A stretch of DNA of 64,000 nucleotides from Pseudarthrobacter sulfonivorans (GTDB lineage Bacteria > Actinomycetota > Actinomycetes > Actinomycetales > Micrococcaceae). The translations under genes were made by a program, and so were the position numbers. Shown piece by piece: positions 34,858-42,624 of the stretch; the stretch's first letter is position 1; every line of letters starts with the position of its first letter. The notes beneath the pieces were generated by a model. That model was not told the origin of the DNA and ran no database searches. It worked only from the letters and a program-made list of their open reading frames with translations. Location: assembly GCF_014712225.1 (NCBI RefSeq), contig NZ_JACXBW010000009.1:1-64000 (forward strand), written 5' to 3'.

Positions 34858-34860
34858 TAT

Positions 34861-34885
34861 CTAAATAGGAATCATTCCCATTTAG
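34861..34885 (+). promoter_or_regulatory. Zur-type operator of the zinc-uptake operon
   Basis: A 25-bp near-perfect palindrome (arms ctaaataggaat and attcccatttag around a central c, one mismatch). A TAGAAT -10 box lies at 34889-34894, 54 nt before the transporter start, so a bound repressor would block the promoter. The AT-rich dyad resembles Zur/Fur-family boxes, and zur is three genes downstream. Confidence 0.75.
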
Positions 34886-34938
34886 CGTTAGAATTTCGGG
34901 AGTCGCAAAAAGTCCATCCCCTTTGATCTGAGGTTTCC

Positions 34939-35925
34939 GTGCGCCACCCCGCTGCCATCCGAACATCCATCGCGGCCCTCGCGGGCTTCAGCCTTTTGCT
35001 GACTGCGTGCGGCACAGCCGGCGGCACGCCGTCGGCGTCTCCGGGTACTGATGACTCACCGGGGATCATCAACGTTGTGGCGTCCACCGACGTTTACGGG
35101 GACATCGCCGGCGTGATCGGCGGTGACAAGGTCAACGTCACGGCCATCATCACCAAGACGAGCCAGGACCCGCATTCCTATGAGGCCACAGCACAGGACC
35201 GGTTGGCGGTCTCCAAAGCGGAACTGGTGATCGAGAACGGCGGGGGCTACGACGGCTTCCTCCACAAGATGGCCGATGACAGCAATATCGGGCACGGCAA
35301 CATCCTGACCGCCGTGGAAGTGGCCGGCCTGGCGCCGGAGGAAGGCCACACCGAGTCGGCCGCCGCCGATGATACGCACGATCATCAGCACGGCGCATTC
35401 AACGAACATGTCTGGTACAGCCTGGATGCCATGGGCAAGCTGGCCGATTCCCTGGCAGCCAAAATGGGTGAACTGGAACCCGGATCAGCCGCCCAGTTCA
35501 CCGCCAACGCCGCAGCCTTCAAATCAAGCGTGGATGGACTGAATGACAGGCTCGCCGCGCTGAAGGCCAAGGCGGCCGGCGCACCCGTCGCCGTGACTGA
35601 ACCGGTTCCGATGTATCTCCTTGAAGCCGCCGGGCTGGAAAACCGGACACCGGAGGACTACACGGCCGCGATCGAGGAAGGCTCCGACGTGCCGCCGGCT
35701 GTGTTGAAGGCCGCCACCGAACTGGCAGGATCCGCGGACATCAGGTTCCTTGCCTACAACGAACAGACAGAGGGGCCGCAGACGGAGGCGCTGAAGAAAG
35801 CAGCCGAAGCGGCGGGCGTCCCGGTGCTCGACTTCAGCGAAACCCTGCCCGAAGGCAAGACGTACCTGCAGTGGATGACGGACAATGTGGACAACGTCAG
35901 CAAAGTTTTGGAGAAAAATAGTTGA
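34939..35925 (+). CDS. Zinc ABC transporter substrate-binding lipoprotein (ZnuA-like)
   Basis: 328 residues; GTG start. Lipobox LLLTAC gives a lipidated Cys near residue 24. Cluster A-I fold: VVASTDVYGDIAGVIGG, DPHSYEATAQDRL (first metal His), a His-rich loop (DDTHDHQHGAFNEH) typical of zinc rather than manganese binders, and NEHVWYSLDAM (second metal His). C-terminal AYNEQTEGPQTEALKK. First gene of a three-gene operon controlled by the Zur-type operator. Confidence 0.9.
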   Translation: MRHPAAIRTSIAALAGFSLLLTACGTAGGTPSASPGTDDSPGIINVVASTDVYGDIAGVIGGDKVNVTAIITKTSQDPHSYEATAQDRLAVSKAELVIENGGGYDGFLHKMADDSNIGHGNILTAVEVAGLAPEEGHTESAAADDTHDHQHGAFNEHVWYSLDAMGKLADSLAAKMGELEPGSAAQFTANAAAFKSSVDGLNDRLAALKAKAAGAPVAVTEPVPMYLLEAAGLENRTPEDYTAAIEEGSDVPPAVLKAATELAGSADIRFLAYNEQTEGPQTEALKKAAEAAGVPVLDFSETLPEGKTYLQWMTDNVDNVSKVLEKNS

Positions 35926-36737
35926 AACCGGTGGTGAGCCTCCGCGGGGCGTCCCTGCAGTTCGGCAAACGCACGCTCTGGGAGGGTCTCGACCTGGACA
36001 TCAGGCCCGGCGAGTTCTTCGCGGTGCTGGGCCCGAACGGCAGCGGGAAGACCAGCTTCCTCAAGGTCCTGCTGGGCCTGCAGGACCTGCAATCCGGCAC
36101 CGCGACCCTGGGCGACCGGCCGGTGGAACGCGGGAGCAGCCTGATCGGCTACATCCCGCAGCAGAAGTCGTTTGCTCCGGACACCCCCATGCGGGCCCGC
36201 GACCTGGTGGGGCTCGGGGTGGACGGGCACCGCTGGGGCATGCGGCTGGGCATGTCCCGGGTCAACCGCAGGATTGATGAACTCCTCGAACTGGTGGGCG
36301 CCACGGACTACGCCAAGGTTCCGGTAGGGCAGCTCTCCGGGGGCGAGCAGCAGCGTCTCCGCGTGGCCCAGGCTCTGGCCACCGACCCCAAGGTCCTTCT
36401 GTGCGACGAACCCCTGTTGTCCCTGGACCTGCACCACCAGCAGGCCGTCAGCGCCCTGATCAACACGCAGTGCCATGAGCAGAACAGCGCCGTGGTGTTC
36501 GTCACCCATGAAATCAACCCGGTCATCGATTACGTTGACCGGGTGCTGTACCTCGCCGGCGGCCGCTTTATGGTGGGAACCCCGGAGGAAGTCATGACCA
36601 CGGAGGTCCTCTCCGAACTCTATGGCAGCCACGTCGAAGTCATCCACGCGAACGGGCGCATCGTCGTCGTCGGCCTGCCCGACGCCACCACGCACCACCA
36701 CGCCGATGTCCATGCAACGGCGGGGGAGGTGGCCTGA
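35922..36737 (+). CDS. Zinc ABC transporter ATP-binding protein (ZnuC-like)
   Basis: 271 residues; TTG start overlapping the upstream stop. Walker A LGPNGSGKTS, Q-loop IPQQKS, signature [10 protein letters not shown], Walker B VLLCDEPLLSLD (a second Leu where many ATPases have Thr-Gly), H-loop FVTHEI. The C-terminal tail is His-rich (THHHADVHAT), possibly binding zinc. Overlaps the permease gene by one base (TGATG). Confidence 0.9.
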   Translation: MKPVVSLRGASLQFGKRTLWEGLDLDIRPGEFFAVLGPNGSGKTSFLKVLLGLQDLQSGTATLGDRPVERGSSLIGYIPQQKSFAPDTPMRARDLVGLGVDGHRWGMRLGMSRVNRRIDELLELVGATDYAKVPVGQLSGGEQQRLRVAQALATDPKVLLCDEPLLSLDLHHQQAVSALINTQCHEQNSAVVFVTHEINPVIDYVDRVLYLAGGRFMVGTPEEVMTTEVLSELYGSHVEVIHANGRIVVVGLPDATTHHHADVHATAGEVA

Positions 36738-37612
36738 TGGATGCGGACAGTATCATCGCAGCGATCTTCAGCTTCGAAAACTATGGCGAACTCCTGGTCC
36801 TGGTCCAGAACTCCATTTGGGCCGGTGCCGTCCTGGGACTCCTGGGCGGCCTGGTGGGCACCTTCGTGATGAAGCGCGACTTGGCTTTCGCCGTCCACGG
36901 CATCTCCGAACTGTCCTTCGCCGGCGCAGCCTTCGCGCTGCTGATCGGCGCCGACATTGTGTTCGGCTCCCTGATCGGTTCGGTGGCGGCGGCGTTCCTC
37001 CTGGGTGTGATGGGGGTCCGGGCGCGGGACAAGAACTCCATCATCGGGGTGATCATGCCCTTCGGACTGGGCCTGGGCATCCTGTTCCTGTCCCTCTACC
37101 AAGGCCGCGCCGCCAACAAATTTGGCCTCCTGACCGGACAGATCGTCTCCGTGGACACGGTCCAGCTGCAGGTCCTCGCCGGCGCTGCCGTGGTGGTCAT
37201 CGCCGCGCTCGTGCTCATCTGGCGGCCGCTGAACTTCGCCAGCGTGGATCCTGAACTGGCCGAGGCCCGCGGCGTGCCCGTCCGGACCCTGGCGATCGTG
37301 TTTATGCTGCTGCTGGGTGTGAGCGTGGCGCTGTCGATCCAGGTGGTGGGTGCGCTGCTGGTGCTGGCATTGCTCATCACGCCGGCGGCGGCCGCCCTGC
37401 GCGTGACGTCCTCGCCCGTGGCCCTGGTAGTCCTCAGCGTGATCTTTGCCGTCACCGCCACGGTGGGCGGAATCCTGCTTGCCCTGGGCGGGCGCATCCC
37501 GATCAGCCCCTACGTCACCACCCTGTCATTCCTGATCTACGTGGTGTGCCGGGCGATCGGCGGCACCCGTGCGAAAAAGGGCATCAACGGGCGGCTGGTG
37601 CACGCCCGCTGA
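36737..37612 (+). CDS. Zinc ABC transporter permease (ZnuB-like)
   Basis: 291 residues with about 8 hydrophobic segments of the ABC-3 family. VHGISELSFAGAAFALLIG is the conserved region that in this family carries the metal-path residues, followed by LLTGQIVSVDTVQLQVLAG and GALLVLALLITPAAAAL. Last gene of the operon. The 37613-37642 gap before the convergent zur is too short for anything else. Confidence 0.9.
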   Translation: MDADSIIAAIFSFENYGELLVLVQNSIWAGAVLGLLGGLVGTFVMKRDLAFAVHGISELSFAGAAFALLIGADIVFGSLIGSVAAAFLLGVMGVRARDKNSIIGVIMPFGLGLGILFLSLYQGRAANKFGLLTGQIVSVDTVQLQVLAGAAVVVIAALVLIWRPLNFASVDPELAEARGVPVRTLAIVFMLLLGVSVALSIQVVGALLVLALLITPAAAALRVTSSPVALVVLSVIFAVTATVGGILLALGGRIPISPYVTTLSFLIYVVCRAIGGTRAKKGINGRLVHAR

Positions 37613-37642
37613 TGCTGTAAATTGCCGGGTGCGCCGAAGCCG

Positions 37643-38131
37643 TCAGAGTTTGCCGGCGGCCCGGAGTGCTGTGCAGTCCGGGCAGAGCCCGAAGATTTCC
37701 ACGGTGTGCGCCACCTCGGTATAGCCGTGTTCGGCGGCGGTCCTGGCCGCCCAGGTTTCCACCGCCGGGGCCTCGACCTCCACGGCCTTGCCGCAGTTGC
37801 GGCAGAGCAGGTGGTGATGGTGCCCGGTCACGGCGCAGCGGCGGTAGACGGCCTCCCCATCGCCGTTGCGCAGCACGTCCACCAGGCCGTCGTCGGCGAG
37901 GGACTGCAGGATCCGGTAGGCCGTTGCCAGGGATACCGAGACGCCTTTGTTCTGCAGGATGCGGTAGAGCTCCTGGGTGCTGACGAAGTCGTCCAGATCG
38001 TCCAGGGCGGTGCTGACGGCCACGCGCTGCTTGGTGACGCGCTGCTCCTTGCCGGCGCTGGATCCGGCCCCGGTAACGGCGCCGGAGGAAGCGCTCGACG
38101 GCGTCGCGTCAGCTTTGGTGCCGAACGGCAT
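37643..38131 (-). CDS. zur: Fur-family zinc uptake regulator Zur
   Basis: 162 residues from ATG 38131 (a TTG at 38164 is an alternative). Winged helix with recognition segment VSLATAYRILQSLADDGLV; metal sites H104-H107 in TGHHHHLLC; structural zinc from C110/C113 and C150/C153. The first about 30 residues are a Ser/Ala-rich extension. Converges on the zinc-transporter operon it presumably represses when zinc is sufficient. Fur-type iron regulation is the alternative, but the neighbourhood favours zinc. Confidence 0.88.
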   Translation of the reverse strand: MPFGTKADATPSSASSGAVTGAGSSAGKEQRVTKQRVAVSTALDDLDDFVSTQELYRILQNKGVSVSLATAYRILQSLADDGLVDVLRNGDGEAVYRRCAVTGHHHHLLCRNCGKAVEVEAPAVETWAARTAAEHGYTEVAHTVEIFGLCPDCTALRAAGKL

Positions 38132-38158
38132 GGAGATACTCGCTTCCCTGAGGGACGA

Positions 38159-38179
38159 TGGCAATCATCAAGATTACCA
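38159..38179. promoter_or_regulatory. Inverted repeat upstream of zur
   Basis: tggcaatc-atcaa-gattacca: 8-bp arms with one mismatch, 5-nt spacer, in the region between divergent zur and the MBL gene. It could be an autoregulatory operator. Its sequence differs from the strong dyad in front of the transporter, so this is tentative. Confidence 0.35.
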
Positions 38180-38226
38180 GCCGGCGCCGCGCGGCCGGGC
38201 CCCTTGGAAGTCCCGGAGCCGGAACC

Positions 38227-38232
38227 TAGGCT
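38227..38232 (+). promoter_or_regulatory. -10 box of leaderless MBL-gene promoter
   Basis: TAGGCT, 6 nt before the ATG, no SD. Confidence 0.5.
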
Positions 38233-38238
38233 GGCGCT

Positions 38239-38895
38239 ATGAAGCTGACAAAATACACCCACGCCTGCGTCCGGCTCGAAAAGGATGAAAAGGTCCTGGT
38301 GCTCGATCCGGGAACATTTTCCGAGACCGCCGAAGCCCTGGATGGAGCGCATGCCGTGCTCATCACCCATGAGCACCCTGATCACGTGGACGTCCCGGCC
38401 ATGACCCGGGCACTCGGAACCGATGCCGGCCTGGCCGTGTTCGCCCCGGCCGGCGTCGCTGCCACCCTGCGGGAGGAAGAGCCGCAGGCAGCTGACCGGA
38501 TCCACGCGGTTGAGCCCGGCTCCACGTTTGACGCCGCCGGTTTCAACGTCCGCAGCTTCGGCGGCCAGCACGCGCTGATCCATCCCCAGATTCCCATGGT
38601 GGCAAACATCGGCTACCTCGTGGATGGCAACGTCTACCACCCGGGGGACTCCTTCATCATCCCGGACGGCCTCAGCGTCCAGAGCCTCCTGGTCCCCATC
38701 CACGCTCCGTGGAACAAGGTGGGGGAAGTGGTGGACTTCGTGATCGGCGTCCGGGCGCCGCGTGCCTTCCAGATCCACGACGGGCTGCTGAACGAGACGG
38801 GCCTGAAAATGGTGGAAGGGCACGTCGCCCGCCTGGGCGGAAAATACGGCACTACGTTCACGCACCTCTCCCCGCGGGAATCGGTGGAGGTCTGA
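38239..38895 (+). CDS. MBL-fold metal-dependent hydrolase (UlaG-like)
   Basis: 218 residues. The metal motif THEHPDHVD is intact, with further likely ligands in FGGQHALIHP, HPGDSF and a late His (QIHDG). It belongs to the small UlaG-like branch of the metallo-beta-lactamase fold found widely in Actinobacteria; substrate unknown. Predicted leaderless. Ends 5 nt from the convergent cysteine-metabolism gene. Confidence 0.85.
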   Translation: MKLTKYTHACVRLEKDEKVLVLDPGTFSETAEALDGAHAVLITHEHPDHVDVPAMTRALGTDAGLAVFAPAGVAATLREEEPQAADRIHAVEPGSTFDAAGFNVRSFGGQHALIHPQIPMVANIGYLVDGNVYHPGDSFIIPDGLSVQSLLVPIHAPWNKVGEVVDFVIGVRAPRAFQIHDGLLNETGLKMVEGHVARLGGKYGTTFTHLSPRESVEV

Positions 38896-38899
38896 TCGG

Positions 38900-39976
38900 C
38901 TACGCGTTCCAGCTGCCGGTCTCGAAAAACCGGCGGATGACGTCTTCGTGCGGCCGAGGGTCCAGGTCCTGGCTCGAGAGCCATTCGGGATTGTAGTAGT
39001 TGCCCGCATAGCGGTCGCCGCCGTCGCACATCAACGACACGATGCTGCCGCGCTCTCCTTCGGCGACCATGCCTGCCACCAGTTGCCAGACACCCCACAG
39101 GTTGGTGCCGGTGGAGGGCCCGGCGTGCAGGCCGGCGAGGGTGTGCAGGTGCCGCATGGCTGCGATGGAGGCGGCATCGGGAACCTGGATCATGTGGTCG
39201 ATGACAGCGGGCACAAAGCTCGGCTCCATCCGCGGGCGGCCGATGCCCTCGATGCGTGAGGGCAGGCCGGTGGCTCCAGCCGAACCGTTCAGCCAGCCGG
39301 GGTAAAACGCTGAATTCTCGGGGTCCACCACCGCAAGGCGGGTGTAGTGGCCGCGGTAGCGCAGGTAGCGCCCGATGGTCGCACTGGTGCCGCCCGTCCC
39401 GGCACCCACGACGATCCAGCGGGGGATGGGGTGGTCCTCCAAGGCCAGCTGCCCAAAGATGGACTCCGCGATGTTGTTGTTGCCACGCCAGTCCGTGGCC
39501 CGCTCGGCGTAAGTGAACTGGTCCATGTAGTGGCCGTTGGACGTGGCCGCTGCTGCCGCCGCCGCGGCATAAACTTCGGAGGCATGCTCAACCAACAGGC
39601 ATGAGCCGCCGAACTGTTCGATCAGTTCGATCTTCTCCGGGCTGGTGGTGCGGGTCATGACTGCGACGAACGGCAAGCCCAGGAGCTGGGCGAAGTAGGC
39701 TTCCGAGACCGCGGTGCTGCCGCTTGATGCCTCCACGATGGTGGTACCTTCGCGGATCCAGCCATTGACCAGGCCGAAGAGGAACAGCGAGCGGGCCAGC
39801 CGGTGCTTGAGGCTCCCCGAACGGTGCGTGGACTCGTCCTTGAGGTAGAGCTGGACGCCCCAGTGCTCAGGGAGCGGCACTGAGTACAGGTGGGTATCAG
39901 CGGACCGGTTGCTTTCGGCTTTGACTTTCCTGATGGCCTCATCAGCCCATGCCCGGTCCGCGCGTGCGTTCTTCAC
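38900..39976 (-). CDS. PLP-dependent cysteine synthase-family protein (Cds1-like cysteine desulfhydrase)
   Basis: 358 residues of fold-type II PLP enzymes. PLP lysine within [12 protein letters not shown]; phosphate-binding loop [14 protein letters not shown]; asparagine-type loop [16 protein letters not shown]. The [14 protein letters not shown] signature, in place of the KxExxNPTGSxKDR of CysK/CysM, fits the mycobacterial Cds1 group that releases H2S from L-cysteine. GTG start without a good SD. Divergent from a sulfurtransferase gene, with a long inverted repeat between them. Confidence 0.82.
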   Translation of the reverse strand: MKNARADRAWADEAIRKVKAESNRSADTHLYSVPLPEHWGVQLYLKDESTHRSGSLKHRLARSLFLFGLVNGWIREGTTIVEASSGSTAVSEAYFAQLLGLPFVAVMTRTTSPEKIELIEQFGGSCLLVEHASEVYAAAAAAAATSNGHYMDQFTYAERATDWRGNNNIAESIFGQLALEDHPIPRWIVVGAGTGGTSATIGRYLRYRGHYTRLAVVDPENSAFYPGWLNGSAGATGLPSRIEGIGRPRMEPSFVPAVIDHMIQVPDAASIAAMRHLHTLAGLHAGPSTGTNLWGVWQLVAGMVAEGERGSIVSLMCDGGDRYAGNYYNPEWLSSQDLDPRPHEDVIRRFFETGSWNA

Positions 39977-39983
39977 CGGACCA

Positions 39984-40041
39984 CTCTAGCTGCGGGCGGG
40001 GCGCCCGGCCCTTCCTGCCGGGCGCCCCGCCGCAGCTAGAG
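39984..40041. repeat. 25-bp inverted repeat between divergent sulfur genes
   Basis: Arms 39984-40009 and 40017-40041 (beginning ctctagctgcggg and ending cgcagctagag) pair over 25 bp with one bulged G; loop about 7 nt. It sits 8 nt from the start of the Cds1-like gene and 43 nt before the sulfurtransferase gene. Either a divergent operator or a strong mRNA hairpin in a 5' leader. Confidence 0.85.
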
Positions 40042-40083
40042 TTGGAGCAGCAGCTGAACCAGGCACAATAACCAAGGAGCACC

Positions 40084-40938
40084 ATGGGCCCGTTGATGGA
40101 TGTCCCGGCCCTGCAGGCGATACTGGCAGCCGGCCAACGCACGGTGCTGCTCGACGTCCGGTGGGCTCTGGGGGACCCGCATGGCCGGGACCATTACCTT
40201 GAGGGGCACCTCCCCGGCGCTGTTTTTGTGGATCTTGCCACGGAACTTGCGGCACCGGCAGCTCCGGCACGCGGACGGCATCCTTTACCGCCGGCGTCGG
40301 AATTCCAGGCCGCCGCCAGGCGCTGGGGAATCAACGCCGGCGACGTTGTGGTGGCGTACGACAACAGCGGCAACATGGCAGCGGCCCGCGCCTGGTGGAT
40401 GCTGCGCAGTGCGGGCTTCCCGGACGTCCACCTGCTCGACGGCGGCCTGGCCGCCTGGCAGGGCGCCGGGCTGCCGCTGGAATCCGGACCCGTTGACGCC
40501 GTGCCGGGCGATGTTTCCTTCACCGGGGTGGGCATGCCGGCCATTGACCTGGCTGCAGCCGCGGGCTGGGCGGGCACCGGCATCCTGCTGGATGCCCGGG
40601 CCGAAGAGAGGTACCGCGGCGATTTCGAACCCGTCGACCCGCGCGCGGGGCACATTCCAGGCGCCCTGTCCGCCCCGACGACGGAGAACCTGGACGGGTC
40701 CGGGCGTTTCCTGCCGGCGGCGGAGCTGAGGCGACGGTTCGAGGATCTGGGCATTCGGGGCGACGTCCCGGTGGCCGTGTACTGCGGTTCCGGCGTGACT
40801 GCCGCCCACGAAGTGGCGGCCCTGGAAATCGCAGGGTTCCGTGCCGCACTGTATCCCGGCTCCTTCTCAGAATGGTCCAACAACCCCGACCTTCCTGTGG
40901 CCACCGGAAGCGCTCCGGGCACACCCGCAGGAACATGA
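40084..40938 (+). CDS. Tandem-rhodanese sulfurtransferase (thiosulfate/3-mercaptopyruvate)
   Basis: 284 residues in two rhodanese domains. The N-terminal, inactive domain includes LLDVRWALGDPHGRDHYLEGHLPGA; the C-terminal domain has catalytic C234 in the loop VYCGSGVTAAHE. The loop CGSGVT is typical of 3-mercaptopyruvate sulfurtransferases. SD GGAG 4 nt upstream of the ATG. Divergent from the Cds1-like gene, which suggests shared control of cysteine-derived sulfur or sulfide handling. Confidence 0.9.
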   Translation: MGPLMDVPALQAILAAGQRTVLLDVRWALGDPHGRDHYLEGHLPGAVFVDLATELAAPAAPARGRHPLPPASEFQAAARRWGINAGDVVVAYDNSGNMAAARAWWMLRSAGFPDVHLLDGGLAAWQGAGLPLESGPVDAVPGDVSFTGVGMPAIDLAAAAGWAGTGILLDARAEERYRGDFEPVDPRAGHIPGALSAPTTENLDGSGRFLPAAELRRRFEDLGIRGDVPVAVYCGSGVTAAHEVAALEIAGFRAALYPGSFSEWSNNPDLPVATGSAPGTPAGT

Positions 40939-40986
40939 CGGGCCGGCGTGGCGCGCGCCAAGTGGAAAAGCCCGGGCCTGCGGGGG

Positions 40987-40992
40987 TAGCGT
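40987..40992 (+). promoter_or_regulatory. -10 box of leaderless alcohol-dehydrogenase promoter
   Basis: TAGCGT, 7 nt before ATG 41000; it supports that start over longer in-frame options inside the preceding gene. Confidence 0.5.
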
Positions 40993-40999
40993 CGCAGGT

Positions 41000-42157
41000 A
41001 TGACCCCAGGACGCCCCGTACCGCCGCCCCTTGCCCGCCCGGTGTTGCCCGCCGATACTCCTGTTCCCGATTCCGGCGCCGGCCTGATGGCGGCCGCGTA
41101 CGGCGCCGTCTCCGCGGAAAGCGGTTTGGTGCCCCTGACGCTGGCCCGCCGCGCGCCTAAAGCGGACGACGTGGAGATAGCCATCGAATTCTGCGGCCTG
41201 TGCCATTCGGACGTGCACGCCACCCGCGGTGAATGGGGTGCCCAGAATTATCCGTTGGTGCCGGGCCACGAAATCGTCGGAACCGTCAACCGGGTGGGCT
41301 CAGCCGTGGAGGACTTCGCCCCCGGCGACCGGGTGGGCGTGGGGTGCATGGTTGACTCCTGCCGCGAATGCGACAGCTGCCTGGAAGGCCTGGAGCAGTA
41401 CTGCGAAAACGGCATGACCGGAACCTATGGGGGCAAGGATTCGCGGAACGGCGGCGCGATCACCCAGGGCGGCTATTCGTCCTCCGTGGTGGTGGACAGC
41501 CGCTACGTGGTGCGGGTGCCCGCGAACCTTGACCCGGCCGCCGTCGCACCTTTGCTCTGCGCCGGAGTCACCACCTTCTCCCCGCTGCGCCATTTCGACG
41601 TCGAAGAAGGCGACGTGGTGGGCGTGGTGGGCCTCGGCGGGCTCGGGCACATGGCCGTGAAGCTCGCCAAGGCCATGGGGGCCGCGGTCAAGGTCTTCAC
41701 CACTTCCGAAGCCAAGGTGCCGGCAGCCCTGGAACTCGGCGCTGACGAGGTCATCCTGTCCCGGGACGAGGACGCCATGGCCGCTGCCAACCGCAGCATC
41801 GACCTCATCATCGACACTGTGGCCGCGCCGCACGACCTGAACCCGTACTTCCGCACCCTGCGAGTGGACGGTGCGCTGTTCCAGCTGGGGCTGCCCGCTG
41901 AGGCGATGCCTCCGGTCAACCCCAGGTCGTTGATGCGGCGGCGGCTGGCATACTCCGGCTCGATGATCGGCGGCATTGCCGAAACACAGGAGATGCTGGA
42001 CTTCTGCGCAGAACACAATCTGATGGCAGACATCGAAATGGTGTCCGCGGACCAGCTGAATGAGGCCTACCGCCGAATGGTGGCGGGCGATGTCAAATAC
42101 CGCTTTGTGCTGGACACCAGCACCCTGCAGGCCCCGGCCGAGGAGGCAGACGCATGA
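41000..42157 (+). CDS. Zinc-dependent NAD(P) alcohol dehydrogenase (YahK/CAD type)
   Basis: 385 residues. Catalytic zinc ligands in FCGLCHSDVH and GHEIVG; structural zinc Cys cluster DSCRECDSCLEGLEQYC; Rossmann motif GLGGLGHMAVKLAK. This is the cinnamyl-alcohol-dehydrogenase-like aldehyde reductase group, usually NADPH-linked. About 30 residues precede the common YahK start (AAAYGAVSAE), but the promoter position favours ATG 41000. Overlaps the HIT gene by 4 nt, so the two are coupled. Confidence 0.9.
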   Translation: MTPGRPVPPPLARPVLPADTPVPDSGAGLMAAAYGAVSAESGLVPLTLARRAPKADDVEIAIEFCGLCHSDVHATRGEWGAQNYPLVPGHEIVGTVNRVGSAVEDFAPGDRVGVGCMVDSCRECDSCLEGLEQYCENGMTGTYGGKDSRNGGAITQGGYSSSVVVDSRYVVRVPANLDPAAVAPLLCAGVTTFSPLRHFDVEEGDVVGVVGLGGLGHMAVKLAKAMGAAVKVFTTSEAKVPAALELGADEVILSRDEDAMAAANRSIDLIIDTVAAPHDLNPYFRTLRVDGALFQLGLPAEAMPPVNPRSLMRRRLAYSGSMIGGIAETQEMLDFCAEHNLMADIEMVSADQLNEAYRRMVAGDVKYRFVLDTSTLQAPAEEADA

Positions 42158-42582
42158 GCACCCTGTTCACCAAGATCATCAACGGCGAGATCCCCGGACG
42201 CTTCGTGTGGCGCGAGGCGGACGTCGCGGCGTTCCTGACCACGGGCCCGCTGGCCGACGGACACACCCTGGTGGTACCCACCGAAGAGGTGGACCGCTGG
42301 ACCGATGCTTCACCGGAAACCCTCGCGAAGGTGATGGAAGTGGCCCGGCGGATCGGGGCCGTCCAGCTGGACATTTTCCCCGCCGAGCGGGCCGGCCTGA
42401 TCGTGGCCGGGTACGAGATCAACCACCTCCACGTCCATGTGTGGCCGTCACGGAGCATGGCCGACTTCGACTTCGCCTCGGCGGACCACAACCCCGACCC
42501 GGCAGTGCTGGACGCGAACGCAGAGAAGCTGCGCGCAGGGCTCCGGGCCGCGGGTTACACGGAGTTTGTTCCGGCGAGTTAA
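42154..42582 (+). CDS. HIT-family nucleotide hydrolase
   Basis: 142 residues. N-terminal TLFTKIINGEIPGRFVW is the HINT-type opening, and the histidine triad is H91-L-H93-V-H95 (NHLHVHVWPS). Such enzymes hydrolyse purine nucleoside phosphoramidates or Ap4A-like dinucleotides. Translationally coupled to the alcohol dehydrogenase and convergent with hrpA. Confidence 0.9.
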   Translation: MSTLFTKIINGEIPGRFVWREADVAAFLTTGPLADGHTLVVPTEEVDRWTDASPETLAKVMEVARRIGAVQLDIFPAERAGLIVAGYEINHLHVHVWPSRSMADFDFASADHNPDPAVLDANAEKLRAGLRAAGYTEFVPAS

Positions 42583-42624
42583 GCGGACGCCCGCAGCGGC
42601 CCGGCTGACCCGTGACTCGAAGGG

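Noticed and set aside
38227..42157. Horizontal island around the sulfur genes
   Set aside because: Base composition and codon use look like the neighbours; there are no integrase, tRNA or repeat boundaries.
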